64,000 bases of DNA from Ypsolopha sequella (taxonomy: Eukaryota > Arthropoda > Insecta > Lepidoptera > Ypsolophidae), in NCBI GenBank assembly GCA_934047225.1, contig OW204004.1:5584401-5648400 (forward strand), given 5' to 3'. Each line of letters opens with the position of its first letter. Position 1 is the stretch's first letter. The notes beneath the pieces were generated by a model. The model ran no database searches. It was given only the letters and a program-made list of their open reading frames with translations, and was not told the origin of the DNA. The position numbers and the translations under genes are program-made. This document shows, in pieces, positions 21,865 through 33,989 of this stretch.

Positions 21865-23154
21865 CGTAGGCTACACTGAAAATTAAGGGAATCGAGGAAG
21901 TGATACGACATTATTAGTGGGAAACATGTTTATTGTTTTTCAAAGTATTCTCCTCGAAATTTGACACATTTTTCCATTCGATGGAACCATTTTTTAAAGC
22001 ATTCATTCCATTCTGAAGTCGAGGTATTCAAAATGGCCGTTTTGTAGGCGTCTACAGCTTCTTCAGGTGACGAAAATCGTTGACCACGCAATTTATTCTT
22101 AATTTTCGGGAAAGTACAAAAATCATTAGGACTTAGGTCAGGACTGTACGGCGGATGGTCTAATAATTCAATGTTTTCTTGCTCCAAAAACTCTTGTGTC
22201 CTGAGGGCGGTGTGAGAGCTCGCATTGTCGTGATGTAGGATGATGCGGCGGTTGCAGTTATTTTCACGGAGTACAGAGACTACTTCTGGCAAACAAATGC
22301 TAGCATACCATTCTGCATTAACCGTTCTTTGTCCCTCAAGAGGAACAGTCGCAACATGTCCGGTTTTGGAGACAAACGTGGCCACCATTTTTCTTGCAAC
22401 GCTCCGTGAACGAACAACTTTTGTTGGCTTCAATTCATTTTCGTACACCCAAACTCGTGACTGGTTTTTTGCTTCGGGTTCATATGCATATATCCAGGAT
22501 TCGTCACCTGATACGATGCTGTACACAGCATTTGAAGACCCTCCGTGGAATCTCTCGAGAGTTCTAACGCACCAAGTAACGCGAGCCGCTTTTTGCTCCT
22601 CGGAGAGCAAATGTGGGATCCACCGGGAAAACAACTTTTTTACACGTAATTTTTCGTGCAGGATTATTTGTATTTGACTCATGCCAATGCCTAAAGATGC
22701 CTGAATTTCGCGATATGTTACATGCCGATCTTCCTCAATCAGCTTACGCACGGCATCAACGTTATCTTGGGTGTTCGCAGTTTTTGGGCGACCTTGACGT
22801 GGATCGTCACAGAGCTTGACACGTCCACGTTGAAATTCCGCAAACCAGCGATAAATTGTTGTTTTAGATGGGGCTTCATCACCAAATGCAGAAAACATCC
22901 GATCAACACACTGTTTTTGTGTTAAACCACTACGAAAATCGTAATAAATCATTGCTCTTGAATTTTCTCGAGTCAACTCCATTTTACACCGACTTGACAA
23001 GTTCGACAAGACATTGAAACAAAAGAACGTTACTCTAAAAAAAAAAAAAAATGGTATTCGATAAATAAAACCAAGGAGTTTACGATTAAAAAGGCATTAT
23101 TATGCCAGGAAGAGCGGAAGTATTCCGTTCCCGTTACTTTCAGTGTAGCCTACG
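21865..23154 (-). mobile_element. Intact mariner transposon, copy 2
   Basis: 1290 bp, TA on both sides (21863-21864 and 23155-23156). Every segment compared with copy 1 is the same. Confidence 0.95.
21930..22982 (-). CDS. mariner transposase (DD34D), copy 2
   Basis: The 350-residue product from the ATG at 22982 is identical to that of copy 1, including D160, D252 and D287. Identity at protein level, in the antisense frames and in the untranslated tracts shows that the two copies separated very recently or are kept alike by conversion. It lies on the opposite strand, about 19 kb from copy 1, so the pair forms a long inverted repeat. Confidence 0.95.
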   Translation of the reverse strand: MELTRENSRAMIYYDFRSGLTQKQCVDRMFSAFGDEAPSKTTIYRWFAEFQRGRVKLCDDPRQGRPKTANTQDNVDAVRKLIEEDRHVTYREIQASLGIGMSQIQIILHEKLRVKKLFSRWIPHLLSEEQKAARVTWCVRTLERFHGGSSNAVYSIVSGDESWIYAYEPEAKNQSRVWVYENELKPTKVVRSRSVARKMVATFVSKTGHVATVPLEGQRTVNAEWYASICLPEVVSVLRENNCNRRIILHHDNASSHTALRTQEFLEQENIELLDHPPYSPDLSPNDFCTFPKIKNKLRGQRFSSPEEAVDAYKTAILNTSTSEWNECFKKWFHRMEKCVKFRGEYFEKQ

Positions 23155-23186
23155 TAGTATGGTAGAAATTAAATAAAAAAGAAAAT

Positions 23187-23230
23187 TTTCGATATATATT
23201 TCGACCCACTTGGGGTCGTCGTCAGTCAAA
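23187..23230 (-). ncRNA. Hammerhead-like module, left arm
   Basis: Minus strand: TTTGA, CTGACGA, extra C, stem II GACCC/GGGTC with a 5-nt loop, GAAA, AT-rich stem III, then TCGAAA pairing with TTTGA (one wobble). Confidence 0.55.
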
Positions 23231-23248
23231 TGATACTATCGAATGATA

Positions 23249-23292
23249 TTCGACTGACGACGACCCCAAGTGGGTCGAAATATATATCCAAA
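23249..23292 (+). ncRNA. Hammerhead-like module, right arm
   Basis: The inverted partner of the module at 23187. The core is the same; stem I is TTCGA/TCCAA with one mismatch. Confidence 0.5.
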
Positions 23293-23396
23293 ATGTTCTT
23301 TTTTATTTAAGTTCTACCATAATATTCGTAAGATATATAATAAAACGGTAAAAAACAGCTTTTAATAAAAATAATTATTATCATAGTTAATTATTG

Positions 23397-24114
23397 ACAA
23401 GTTTTAATTTATTGTCTAATATTATCATTATTTTTGGAATTTTTGATCTCGTCTCTTCTTTTTGGCCAAATTATAAATTCTTTAAGGAAACAGAGACGAT
23501 ACAACCCCGGCAGAAGCAGGGGGTAGGTAAACACAGGGTAGGTTTGTGGTATAAACAACTCATTATCAATATTAAAGAGCCTAGCTCGGTGTAACATCTT
23601 TCATCGTTCTGTGTCCTGTCAACTGATTGTTTCGTATTCAATTGTATGTTGCTTCATACACACAAAATGCGATTGCACTTGTGCTGTAGTTTGTAGTAAA
23701 AGTGTAGAAATAACACGATAAGCAAGGTACTTAGACTCAGCTGTGAATGGCGTTATGTTTCTTATCGATTTTAGCACACAATGCCTTGAAGAATTCAACC
23801 GCAAAAGAGTTAGTAACAAAACTTTCGAATACGAGTATATACAGAATAATATGGCAGAAATAATATCTAGGAGTTTTAGATGCGATTGAAATTTTATAAA
23901 TCTTGGCTACAATAGAAAACAAATAGACTGACTTGGAAACTCGGCCAAAGACAAACGGTATAGACTCTATACGTAGATTTACTCCTTATTATTTTATTTA
24001 AGGTTTGTATGTTTGTTCCAAAACGAATTTATAAACATTTCTTGCCTTAACTAAGACAGAAATAAATGTCTATGTTTGAACACTTGGCGATTTATCCATC
24101 GCAAGGAGATATAA
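23397..24114. other. No recognisable feature
   Basis: Unique-looking AT-rich sequence; short frames on both strands lack conserved motifs. Confidence 0.45.
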
Positions 24115-24619
24115 ATTAACATTATATCATTGCAGTATAGAAATGCAGAAAGAAAAGTAAATCTGGATGCGAGGAGCTCTGAACCGAACCCGGGACCTCT
24201 CGCTTACCGGGTTTATAATAATAATAAAATCGTTTAATTCAGTCAATTATAGACCATAGTTACACAACACATACATTTACAAATAATATTAAAAATTGTA
24301 CAATATAAATAAATTAAGGATAAAATAATAACTTACTCCAGTATTTTACAATTGGTGCATCCCATCTATCTCCTATCACCCTTAGAATGCTGTTGCTACT
24401 ACCACGAACCCTAGCGAGCAGAGAAGCGCACTTTTTGCGACGTACTGCATAAAAATCATCTGTGCGTGCATCTGCAAATTTATTATTTATTTATATTTTT
24501 ATATTTATATTTAGAGCAATCGCCCGGTAAGCGAGAGGTTCGAATCCCGGTTCAGAGCTCCTCACATCCAGATTTACTTTTCTTTCTGCGTTTCTATACT
24601 GCAATGATATAATATTAAT
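24115..24619. mobile_element. tRNA-like inverted repeats flanking a LINE fragment
   Basis: Inverted arms of about 97 bp (24115-24210 and 24523-24619) contain CCCGGTAAGCGAGAGGTTCG followed by AATCCCGG, a tRNA T-arm/B-box-like stretch. Between them (about 24225-24485, minus strand) is a LINE ORF2 end reading KKCASLLARVRGSSNSILRV then IGDRWDAPIVKYW. It is not a complete tRNA gene. It may be two opposite SINE copies around a LINE, or one composite element. Confidence 0.65.
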
Positions 24620-25078
24620 TTCTTGCCTTGTCTATATGTGTATATCCAGAATAGGTGTGTTAGTATGTGACCTTTAGCGGTGTTTCAACAAGATTTATGG
24701 ATATGTGGAGTTTAGCCGTAGCATTGAATTTCGAAAGTACCATGATTAGTATTATGACTGTGACATGACAGCTATAACGAGTGATTTCCTTTTGGGATTA
24801 GCATGCCATTAAAATATAGATATTACTGATAAACGGTGACTTCTGACGACCTTCACTTATAAGGTATAACTCAAGGCTTTGATTATCATTCTGCCATATA
24901 CATATATCTAATATATTCCCTAGAAGTACCAGGTGTTTGACACTAGTATTCAGACTTGTTATGCCTGGACTTGATATTACCCCTCCCGTCGATCATCGGA
25001 CACAAATAACAAATACATTGGCGATAATGACCGAGATCCAAACGGTCAAAGTTTGTTTTGAGTTTCTGGACCAAAACT

Positions 25079-25242
25079 GCGGGTCTACCGCGTAATTCTC
25101 ATTTTCATCAACATCAACTTGAGATTGAAATTTGACGTGCGTGCGACGACGCCCGCCTAACATGCCATCTCTTTTGCACGCGTTGAATTTCGCATGCATT
25201 TGCTTGAAGTTGATACAAATGAGAATTACGCGGTAGAGCCCC
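25079..25242. mobile_element. MITE family A, copy 4
   Basis: Very close to copy 2, including the central 'cgacgcccgcctaacat'. Confidence 0.85.
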
Positions 25243-25320
25243 TGGACCTATGACCAGCATTTAAAAGTCTTTAAGCGGGAAATCAGACCCTTCTTTAATG
25301 AAGTTTATATCTGGATACAT

Positions 25321-26238
25321 TTTTTTTGAATTTTTGGGATTCCGTAGTACGTAAAAGGTGCAATAGGAACCTTTATGGTGAGACTCCGTTATCCGTCTGT
25401 CCGTATGTCACAGCCTCATAACTTTAGCATCATTAAAGATAAAGACATGAAACTTGGCACATAAATAGCATTAATTTGCCTGCATATCACGGTGTAAAAA
25501 AATATATGAAAAATTTGAAATTATTCAAAATATTTTCAAAACAAAAGTGAGAAAAATAAAAAATATTATCAAAATACAATATGGGTACTAAATTATAGGT
25601 ATTAGAAAGCTGTTCGTAAAAATATAAGATTTGGCTATACTTAGTTGCATCTATTTCGAGAAATCCTCGAAAAACCACAAAAAATATATGCCCCCCCTTA
25701 GGGATCGTTCAACAATTACGTGATCATTTTTGGCCGTTTTTTTTACCCCCCCCCCCCCTATGTGATCACAGCGTAATCTTTTGTTTTTAACCCCCCCTCG
25801 CCTTGATTACGTAATCTTCGTTCGGGCTTAAAATGTTTGCTGTTTATTAGCACTGACACGTATGTCATGTTTCTATGGGTCTAAATGACCTAAATTTGGG
25901 AAGAGGGTGTGTCATTTGTCAATCTAAATCTACGTTTAACAGGAACAAATTAAACAGGAACGTAAATTCACGTTTGACAGGAACGTTTTCGGAACCCCCC
26001 CCCCCAAATAATCAAATAATCCAGATGTAGGTATATACAAGCACCCGACCCCCCCCCCCCCCCCTTCCGGTGATCACGTAATTGTTGAATGATCTCTTAT
26101 CTCTAAAACTGTTAGACCAAAAAATATGAAAAAATCATGGTAATATGTGTTTACGTAAAGATTACAGGAAATAATTATATAATTCATCTTCCACGATACG
26201 GAACCCTAGGTACGCGACTCGCACTTGGCCGGTTTTTT
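25321..26238 (-). repeat. Abundant lepidopteran interspersed repeat, copy 2
   Basis: Reverse copy of the repeat at 6352, ending 'gcacttggccggttttttt'. The MITE at 25701 interrupts it. Confidence 0.75.
25701..26096. mobile_element. MITE with TTA target duplication and poly-C runs
   Basis: Ends GGGATCGTTCAACAATTACG and CGTAATTGTTGAATGATCTC, flanked by TTA (25698-25700 and 26097-26099). The repeat it entered is rejoined exactly if the insert and one TTA are removed. Several C-runs of roughly 7-18 bases lie inside. A 3-bp TTA duplication suggests the PIF/Harbinger group. Confidence 0.85.
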
Positions 26239-26909
26239 TGTAAGTAACAGGCTTCTACTCCACCAAGGCAAAAAATATCGGCGGCCCACCCTGGCGCGAA
26301 CCATTCAGTGGGTGAAGAAGGGATAGCGTTACGCGATAGAAAGAGAGGCGCCTTGAAGGATAGCCACGCAGCGCTGTGCGAGCTGAATTGCACTTTATTG
26401 CCGCGGGACGAGAGTAGCTTATTATTTAAGTTTCTTTGAACGGTGGATCTTCTGTACGTAGTAGCATTAGTTCTTCTGTGGATGTACTTGAACCTAAGAT
26501 AAAACTCTCTTATCAAAAGACAATACAAAATGACGTCATCAACGATCAGACCACACTAGTCGAGATCTCAGAACATAAAAGGAAACTCAAACAAAAACCA
26601 AAATTGTCACCAAACAGACCTCGTGTCGAGAACACGACTTTTATTTCTATTTTATTGCATGTAAACCTCAGCTTAGTGAAGAAAAGTAGGTTAAGTATAC
26701 AAATCTTGAAGGTTTATATGGCGGCTGAGAATGCTGTCCAATTTTCTTGATTTAATTAGTTGTGTTTTGAACGTCCCTTTTAAGTTAAGGCCCGAGTTCG
26801 TTTGAATAAAGAAAAGTCTAATCTAGTAATGTTGCATGTGAATAAATAAGTACACAAGGTCATAAGGGCAAATAACAAAATGTGAACATTGCTACATTTA
26901 ACATGTTAC
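26239..26909. other. No gene recognised
   Basis: Includes a moderately GC-rich patch (26250-26420) that reads open on the minus strand (26184-26528) but shows no known motif. Confidence 0.4.
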
Positions 26910-26922
26910 ACAATAAATAATT

Positions 26923-27160
26923 GTGTAAATAAATATTGAAAATTGACTTTTTGTCTTTTAAATGATTATAATTACGTAGAAAAACAGTCAAATTAAATTT
27001 TTTTGCGAGATATATTTCGGGCCATTCGGGCCCGGCATCAGTCACATCTTTCAAGCGAGGCCAAAAAACGAGCATGTGATTGTGACTGAATGGCCCGAAA
27101 TATATCTCGCAAAAAAATTTCATTTGACTGTTTTTCTACGTAATTATAATAATTTAAAAG
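26923..27160. mobile_element. Fold-back retroposon, hammerhead-like type I
   Basis: A 13-bp direct repeat ACAATAAATAATT flanks it (26910-26922 and 27161-27173). Arms of about 80 bp pair between 26952 and 27163. Confidence 0.75.
27004..27046 (-). ncRNA. Hammerhead-like module
   Basis: Minus strand: TGTGA, CTGATGC (the A9 position is C), extra C, stem II GGGCC/GGCCC, GAAA, AT-rich stem III, then C and TCGCA, which pairs with TGTGA over five positions with one wobble. The opposite arm (about 27081-27111) keeps CTGA and CCCGAAATATAT but has lost stem II. Confidence 0.5.
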
Positions 27161-27163
27161 ACA

Positions 27164-27896
27164 ATAAATAATTTAAATAGATATATAATAATTGAGAAAC
27201 AAAAAATAATTTATAAATGATCTGGAAGCAGAATATAGCAAAATAAAATGAATTTATTTATTGTGTTATTTATTAATTTATTTAAGAAAGGAATTTTGTT
27301 ATTATTTATTCACATGCGACATTTCTAGATTTTGATCTTTATGTACATACATAATAAATGATGATCGTGCATAAATATATAAATATTATGAATTTGACTA
27401 TATTCTATGTCATGTATTTAGTTTTAAGCCTTGACAAATCATTATGGCATTTGATGTTGACTACCTACATAGAAAATACAAAGCATGTGAAAAATAAATG
27501 CAAGAAGGTTTATAAGTGTCATACATTTGCTTTTTTGTGAATCAACTTTCGAAGAATTTTTGAGTTCACGGCCCTGAGCCATGTGGGGTTTTGTCTAAAA
27601 GTATAATAAACAGAACGTTTAACAGCCCATTCACTGTAACTTCAGGTCAACAGTCGTCATCAGGTGCGAACGTGAGTTCTAAATTTAAATTCGAACAGGT
27701 CCGTTCAGCCGGATTCTTTTTTTGAATTTTGGCATTGTGTTCCGTCTTGCGCTCACGCTTCTTGCGGATTGGTTTACTACGTTTGACCCTGTTGAAACAC
27801 GTGGGTTTTCTAATGCTTTATTTTCTTTACTATTCAACATTCAAACGTCTGCTACAGCTCTGTAACACGGAGCTTTATACGTAATTTTTTATAAAA
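27164..27896. other. No recognisable feature
   Basis: AT-rich, no supported gene or repeat. Confidence 0.45.
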
Positions 27897-28045
27897 ATCT
27901 TTCTCTTAAAGGAGTGGGCGACACTAGAGATTTCCATCTGTTACCATCCTGGTACACCTCTTTTACACCCAAAAGCCAACATGTATATGTTCGTTTATAT
28001 GCTCTTCTATTCCGAGTACGTCTTGGTTTTTCCAACATAGTTTCA
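27897..28045 (-). mobile_element. LINE C-terminal fragment, minus strand
   Basis: Reverse complement carries 'ttggaatagaagagcatata'-like text and 'gtaccaggatggtaacagat', counterparts of the fragment at 20545. Confidence 0.5.
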
Positions 28046-28188
28046 ATTTGATCGCCATACGTCCGTCTATGTAAAACATGATTTACTCTTTCATCCGAAT
28101 GTGCACGGTAGATTCATTTAGTCACTCTTTACTCTCCATTGAAGCAATCCTTTAGTCTTCACATTATTCAGTATCCGTACCTCCATAC

Positions 28189-28390
28189 CCCTATTTTAAT
28201 GCGAAAGTGTGTTTGTTGGTTTGTCGGTTTTCGGTTTGTTCTTTGTCCTTCTTTCACGCAGCAACGGAGTAACGGATCGACGAGATTTTTACAGAGAGAT
28301 CGTTAATTGGCCAGAAAATGACAATAGCTACTTTTTATCCTGGAAAAATTAAAACAAATCAGCGCGGGTAAAGCCGTGGACAAAAGCTAG
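28189..28390 (+). mobile_element. Non-autonomous Helitron-like element
   Basis: 'gcgaaagtgtgtttgttggt' near the start, 'tactttttatcctgg' inside and AAAGCTAG|T at the end match the common insect Helitron-like repeat with a CTAG terminus. Confidence 0.6.
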
Positions 28391-29996
28391 TCTAACATAT
28401 ACATAATTTATCACACTATAATTAAGTAGACTTCGCCTTTATTTGATGTTGATGGCACAACAACTTCTCGACATTTAAAAGAAAATGGTCGAAATGAGAG
28501 GAAAGCTGCGATGTATCAACTTGTATCACCTTACGGAAGTCGTGTGTGGTAATGAGCTATCATCGCATGTTAACTTTTGAACTTGAAAAACATTGATCCA
28601 TAGCATGCCTCAGTTTACGTGGATAGTAATTTAGATTTTAACTCTGTATAAATTTGACTAATTCTCATGTATGATGGCTGGCACAAAAAAGAGCCAGTTG
28701 TTGAAAAAAAAATGTTGTTTATTGAATATAGTAGTTAAAACAGAGAATCATTATTGACTTTCAAAATTAATAATTAAGAACGGCCCACTGATTATCTCTT
28801 TACTAATGGAAGAATAATTACAGATTTGGCAATTTGCTGTACCGTTACCGGTGTGTTTTTTGAACTATGAAATCAGTTAGTTTTCGCTAAGCTCTATTTC
28901 AAAATTTTTCTTTTTGCGATCTCAATTTTAGTAATTAAGGTTGGTTAAACATGATAATTGGATGAACATTGTAAGAAAACCAATGGTTGGTTATCTTGTT
29001 TCTTTTATGAAAGGTATATTTTCTACAAAAATATAACTGATTCGTTGTTGGTACATTCACAGATGAATTAAAAAAATTTGCGGAAATGCAGAAAATGCAT
29101 TGCGGGAATGTCTGCCAGTAGTGCAGAACAGTGCCTTCGGTGTGATAAAGTCTAGGAATGCCATTACATAACCTCCTGCTCAGCGTGGTGATAAGGGAAA
29201 ACCTACTAATAGTATTACGCCAACACAATGGCTATCAGAATTGTAGCGCACTTTGAGAGGCCTATGCCTAGCAGACACATGGGAGATGATATTTTGAAAA
29301 AGGAAACGGTTACAATGACATGATTAATCTGAAGCAAATTAATGATGATTCAGATTCCAAACATCCCCTAGACTGGGATCTAGCTAAAATAAACATAATT
29401 AAGGGTAGCCGTCCCAAGAAAACATGGCAAATGACAAGACAATAGATTTTTAAGGTAGAGGTCGTCTGCTTGCTACTGAATTTAGGTGGGGTGATGTAGA
29501 ACATGCTTTTAACGATAACGGCAGATGAAGAGCAATTGTGTGTGGGTCCTTAGGACCTTAAATATGTACGAAAACACAACTGAATGATGAATAAACTAGA
29601 ATACAAGGAGCTTTCTTTTGAAATAGGGACCACACAGTCAACAATAGCTTAGAGAATTACATCACATGCTTGTTAGTTGGCAATTAGCCGTGGCACAATC
29701 AACAAATAACTATTCTAGAGCCGATAAACATGCACCAGATCAAAGGGAGATGACTGTTTCAGAGATGTAGATTAATTCTATTGTAATTGTTATGTAAGTT
29801 CCATGAATTCTGATATGAAAGATAGTGAAACGTTTCTAAATTATCACGTTATTTATCACTGGAATGGTAGACGATCACATTGATCATACTTACTTGGCCG
29901 GCTCGAAGTAAGGCTCTCCAGTCTATCGAGTGTCTGCGCAGATATGCAATCTTAAAGAAGAGAAAAAGAGAGAGAGCGGAGAAATTGGCGAGCCTC
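28391..29996. other. No gene recognised
   Basis: The stretch 29050-29460 reads partly like decayed coding DNA in the plus frames, but no motif allows assignment. Confidence 0.4.
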
Positions 29997-30734
29997 GGGT
30001 TACCAGATGTAAAACTGAAAAGTCCTGATAAAAAGCCTGATTTGTACATAAAAGTCCGGACATTTTATTGCGAGTGCGCGGTATGACATAATATATTATT
30101 TTGTTTTGTGTAGGTACCAGCCAGCTGATTAGTATTTTCTGTGGTGTAGACTAAACTCAAGGTTGCAAAAATAATATTTTAGTGCAATCTAAGCTTATTA
30201 TTACCAAAGATAAAAAGGTTTCTACTAATGAGTAAATAAATATATAAAATAAATATATCGTCACGACATGAATCTCTGAGGGGGTGTCAGAGGTGTTCCG
30301 AGTGTGATCTGTGAATTGCAAGTCACAGTTCACACTCAGTACACCCGCATTTCACCGACGATTATTACGTCCCAACGCGATGAGTTGTGAACCCTATCGC
30401 CGTTCTTCGGGCACAAATACACGCTTTTTAGGGCATGAAGGTTTCCTTACGATGTTTTCCTTCACCGTTAGCAAGTGGTAAGTAAGCACAAATACTATGC
30501 ACATAAATTCCGAAAAACTCATTGGTGCGTGCTCGGCCGGGGATCGAACCTGGATCTCAAGATTGATATCAATAGCTGCTGCTTTAATAAATAAAATATT
30601 TGTTATCCAAGATTATTAAGTTATTTATGTTATTCAGTTTTGTTATACTAGTATTCCTAAATAAAAAATCAGAATCCAGACGTGGCCTAAAAATATTTAC
30701 ATGTGAGGACAAATCCTGACCGCTCTGGTAACCC
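29997..30734. repeat. Possible element with 11-bp inverted ends
   Basis: GGGTTACCAGA (29997-30007) and TCTGGTAACCC (30724-30734) are exact inverted repeats bracketing a SINE. No clear target duplication was found, so the pairing may be chance. Confidence 0.35.
30246..30571 (-). mobile_element. tRNA-derived SINE, copy 5
   Basis: Begins 'atcgtcacgacatgaatc' and ends with the tRNA-like GGATCGAACC (30541-30550). Nearly full length. Confidence 0.8.
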
Positions 30735-33700
30735 TAAACGAGCCTGTCAAGTAAGATCGCGCGATCTGTACATAATGCGTCGAATATGACTGTTCTTAAT
30801 CAGTATTTAAATCCACAATCATTCATTTTGTTTAGAGAAAGAAATGGCCGTTTATTACAAAGACAAATTTATTACAAAGTTATTCAGATAAGTTCATCCG
30901 TCTACAAATAAACACGGCAACTCAAAGTCAAATGAAACCAAATTACAACCAGTTTCTCCACAGGTATCCAGACCTTGAGCCATCATCGATACAATTCACA
31001 AAATTTTATCAAATATTGTGACCATGAGAACTGTTTATTTCCTCAAAAATTTACATGAGTTTGGTAAATGGTTTGCTTAATGATAAGACCTACAACGGTA
31101 AACGGTAATATTTTATTTAAAACTGTATTCAAGGTAATCTTTATCTAAAATATTGCCTCTAAGGTTTGGAGACTAGATTAAATTATGAATTAGCATATTT
31201 TTATCCCTTTGGTTCAAATCTAAGTAAGAATATAACATTATTTTAATTAACTTGATGTATCAAAATTGTTCATCATTAAAAGTAACACATTCTTACAGTT
31301 TTTTTTTAAATCGATGTATCATTTTATTACTAATTTGAAACCAATTCTAGTTTAATAACTTGTTTAATCTTCGCTACCATGTTTTATTATCTATCTAGAC
31401 ACCTGTAGGCAAATTGGCTGCAAAAAATATAAATATTTAAATCTTAACATAAAGCCGATTCTGAACTTCTGAAGGCTTTAACTTTAGTTTTAGTGCCGTC
31501 AGAACAATATTTTGTTTATTGCAAAATATTCCTTAAATGTTAGGAACATTTGGAATAATTTTAGTTTTGACAGCAATAAAACTAAAATTAAAGCCTCCAG
31601 AATCAGCTACATTACTCCGTTACCATTAGTACAAACTATGTGTGATATGTGTGGCACAAATTTTAGGAGATCAAGGGGGCATGGCGCTTGCGAATGCATA
31701 AGGCCAAAAGCAGGCCTCATGCGAGACCCAAATTTTTGTACGTATGTGATATTTTGTGTTGACCGTGGCTACTGGTTGATTCGCCGCCCTCTTTGTGCAA
31801 TGTGCATGTGTGCTATTCGTGTGCGTGAGAAATATGAGTATGTGTGTCGTACTTATAGTTTTTATGTTTACGTCAGTGAAATTAATGGGAGGAAACGTGG
31901 AGACATACGAACACGAACAAATAGAGTAATAAGGCAAATCTCCTAATATCTGTAGCCTGAAACCTAAAAACTTCGTATTTTTAATACAATACTTTCCTCA
32001 TCACCCAAAGATTGGCTGGAAGAAATCGCTTCAAGTGATAAGTCCGCCCTTGTACAACATTGTGTGTTCAAAACTCTGCACTCAGTTTTTTATTTAACAC
32101 GGAGAAAAAATATTTTTACAATACTACCAGATCGTTTTGTAAAAAAAACTTTGTTTACAAAAACAGAATTATGTAATGTTTACTTGAATTATTGTCTACA
32201 TTAGATTGTTCAAGTAAACTGAACAATAAATAAGTAAACTCGACAATAAATATAAGACGTCACATATAGTACAATGTTTTCTGTTTAAATGAACTATATT
32301 CAGGTTAACGGAACCAGAATTTTTTCTCAGTGAACTAAGTGTGTATTCATTCATTCATTTATTCATTCATTAAATCGCTAATTAGAACTATGGAATATCG
32401 TTGAAACGACAGACATTACAAATAGGTACCTATCTGTTAGCAAAACAGTTAAATCTAAAGTACTTATTTAATTTATAACATCAAAAGAAAGAGCGAGGCG
32501 AGAGTTTAGGGTTTGGCTATGAAAACTGCGACTAACAAAATATAAAACATATCGTCAGTCGTCACGACTACAGAACATAATACATATGACATACAAAAAT
32601 ACAAATACAAATGTTTATTTTTATCACTATATTATTTCTAATTACACTTTTGAATCCCTGTTTGTTGTGGTGTCTGGGGTTTCCAAGTGTGATCTCTGAA
32701 ATGTAAGTCACAGTCAATACTTGGTACACCCGTTTTTCACCGACGATTGTGACGTCTCACTGCGGTTACTGTACGGAATATCGAGTTGGATGAAACATAG
32801 TAGTAGCATCGATAGTGAAAGCATATGGTTGTTGTTTTTTTCGGTTTAGACTGTATATTTTCAATTCTCATACATACTGCTCAATAGTGTAGTGTATAAG
32901 ATAATTTGTAATTAAATTTGTAATCCAAATTTAAATAAAAGGAAATTTATTTTTGTTACGATTAAAATCACAACTGTGTCGCATTTAAAAAACGAGATAC
33001 ATCAACGAACAGATGTCGTATGAAACTATGCAGTTTCATTCTGAAACCCCTGTAATGTTTGTCACATATCATAACGTATATGTCATGGCCATATCGTAAA
33101 ATTTGCCATATCAGTATGAAATTTACGACAGTCTTAATTTTAACTAAAAGTCAACAATAGGAGCGACGACGAGCCAAGCGAAGAGGAGCGTGTGATCATA
33201 AATTCGGAATCCGAGCGAAGCGGAGCGGTGAATATGGAAATGGTAAATTCTACAATATGGCCTCGATATGTAAGTATGTACATGTAGTAAGTCTACCTAT
33301 GGCAAGTACTGTACCAAAGTTTTAAAACTTTTACACTGTGACTGTACTAAGGTGCCCAAAAACGCTTGTTTCCCAGCCGTATTCCCGCTACTGTCGATCG
33401 TCAAGAGACTTAGTTGCGCCCGCGTCGAATGTAAACAGGTGCCAAGCCCTTTTAGATTATGTGAGTCAAAAGTCTCGACCGCAGAATTTAGTGGTATTAA
33501 CGACACCTATTGACATTCTACATAGAGTGAAATGGAGTTCCAAGCATGCCGAATTGATTTACACAGATTCTTTCTGTGAATAAATAAATGGTATATAAAA
33601 CTGTCAAACGGTCGTCTATTATATTATAATTTCATTTAAATTTAGTTTTTTAATAATGCATTTAAATCAACAGAATTAGGGTTAAGTTTTTTGCCATGAA

Positions 33701-33989
33701 TTCATTTGAAATTCATTGCCTTAACTTATTAAGGCTTAACTTTCAAAAAGAACAACAAAAAAGTGGCTGTTTTAGAATAAATAAACAAAATACGTTTTTT
33801 TATTCATCCGGGATTCTAATAATATAACTTATTTACAATTGATGCTTTAGGTGAATTATAATTAACGATTTTTTAAATTTCCTAAAAGCCTAGAAACACT
33901 GCCTGCATGTAGCTGTGGACAGATCGACAACGTGAAATATAGAGAATATGATGTGACGCCAAAAATAACTAATTGTCAGTCTAAATTAA
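30735..33989. other. Gene-free stretch with one SINE fragment
   Basis: A SINE body fragment lies at about 32655-32795 (minus), with 'cccgtttttcaccgacgatt'. A 144-codon open frame at 31512-31946 has no conserved features. Otherwise nothing is supported. Confidence 0.45.

Larger units (their letters stand above)
21781..23383. mobile_element. Fold-back retroposon split by mariner copy 2
   Basis: A 13-bp direct repeat TAGTTAATTATTG flanks it (21768-21780 and 23384-23396). An alternative 14-bp repeat ATATATAATAAAAC (21818-21831 and 23333-23346) is simpler sequence. The mariner sits at a TA in the left arm: TTACGAA-TA before it and GTATGGTAGAA after it pair with TTCTACCATAATATTCGTAA at 23312-23331. 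Without the mariner the insertion would be about 310 bp. Confidence 0.7.

Noticed and set aside
26184..26528. 114-codon open frame on the minus strand
   Set aside because: It spans the edge of a known interspersed repeat and unrelated downstream DNA, with no recognisable protein features.
1506..30571. Possible true tRNA genes at the B-box-like sites
   Set aside because: No complete cloverleaf with acceptor stem pairing was found; the bodies and shared tails identify SINEs.
31512..31946. 144-codon open frame on the plus strand
   Set aside because: No domain, signal or conserved motif was seen, and an antisense frame of similar openness overlaps it; most likely chance or decayed repeat.
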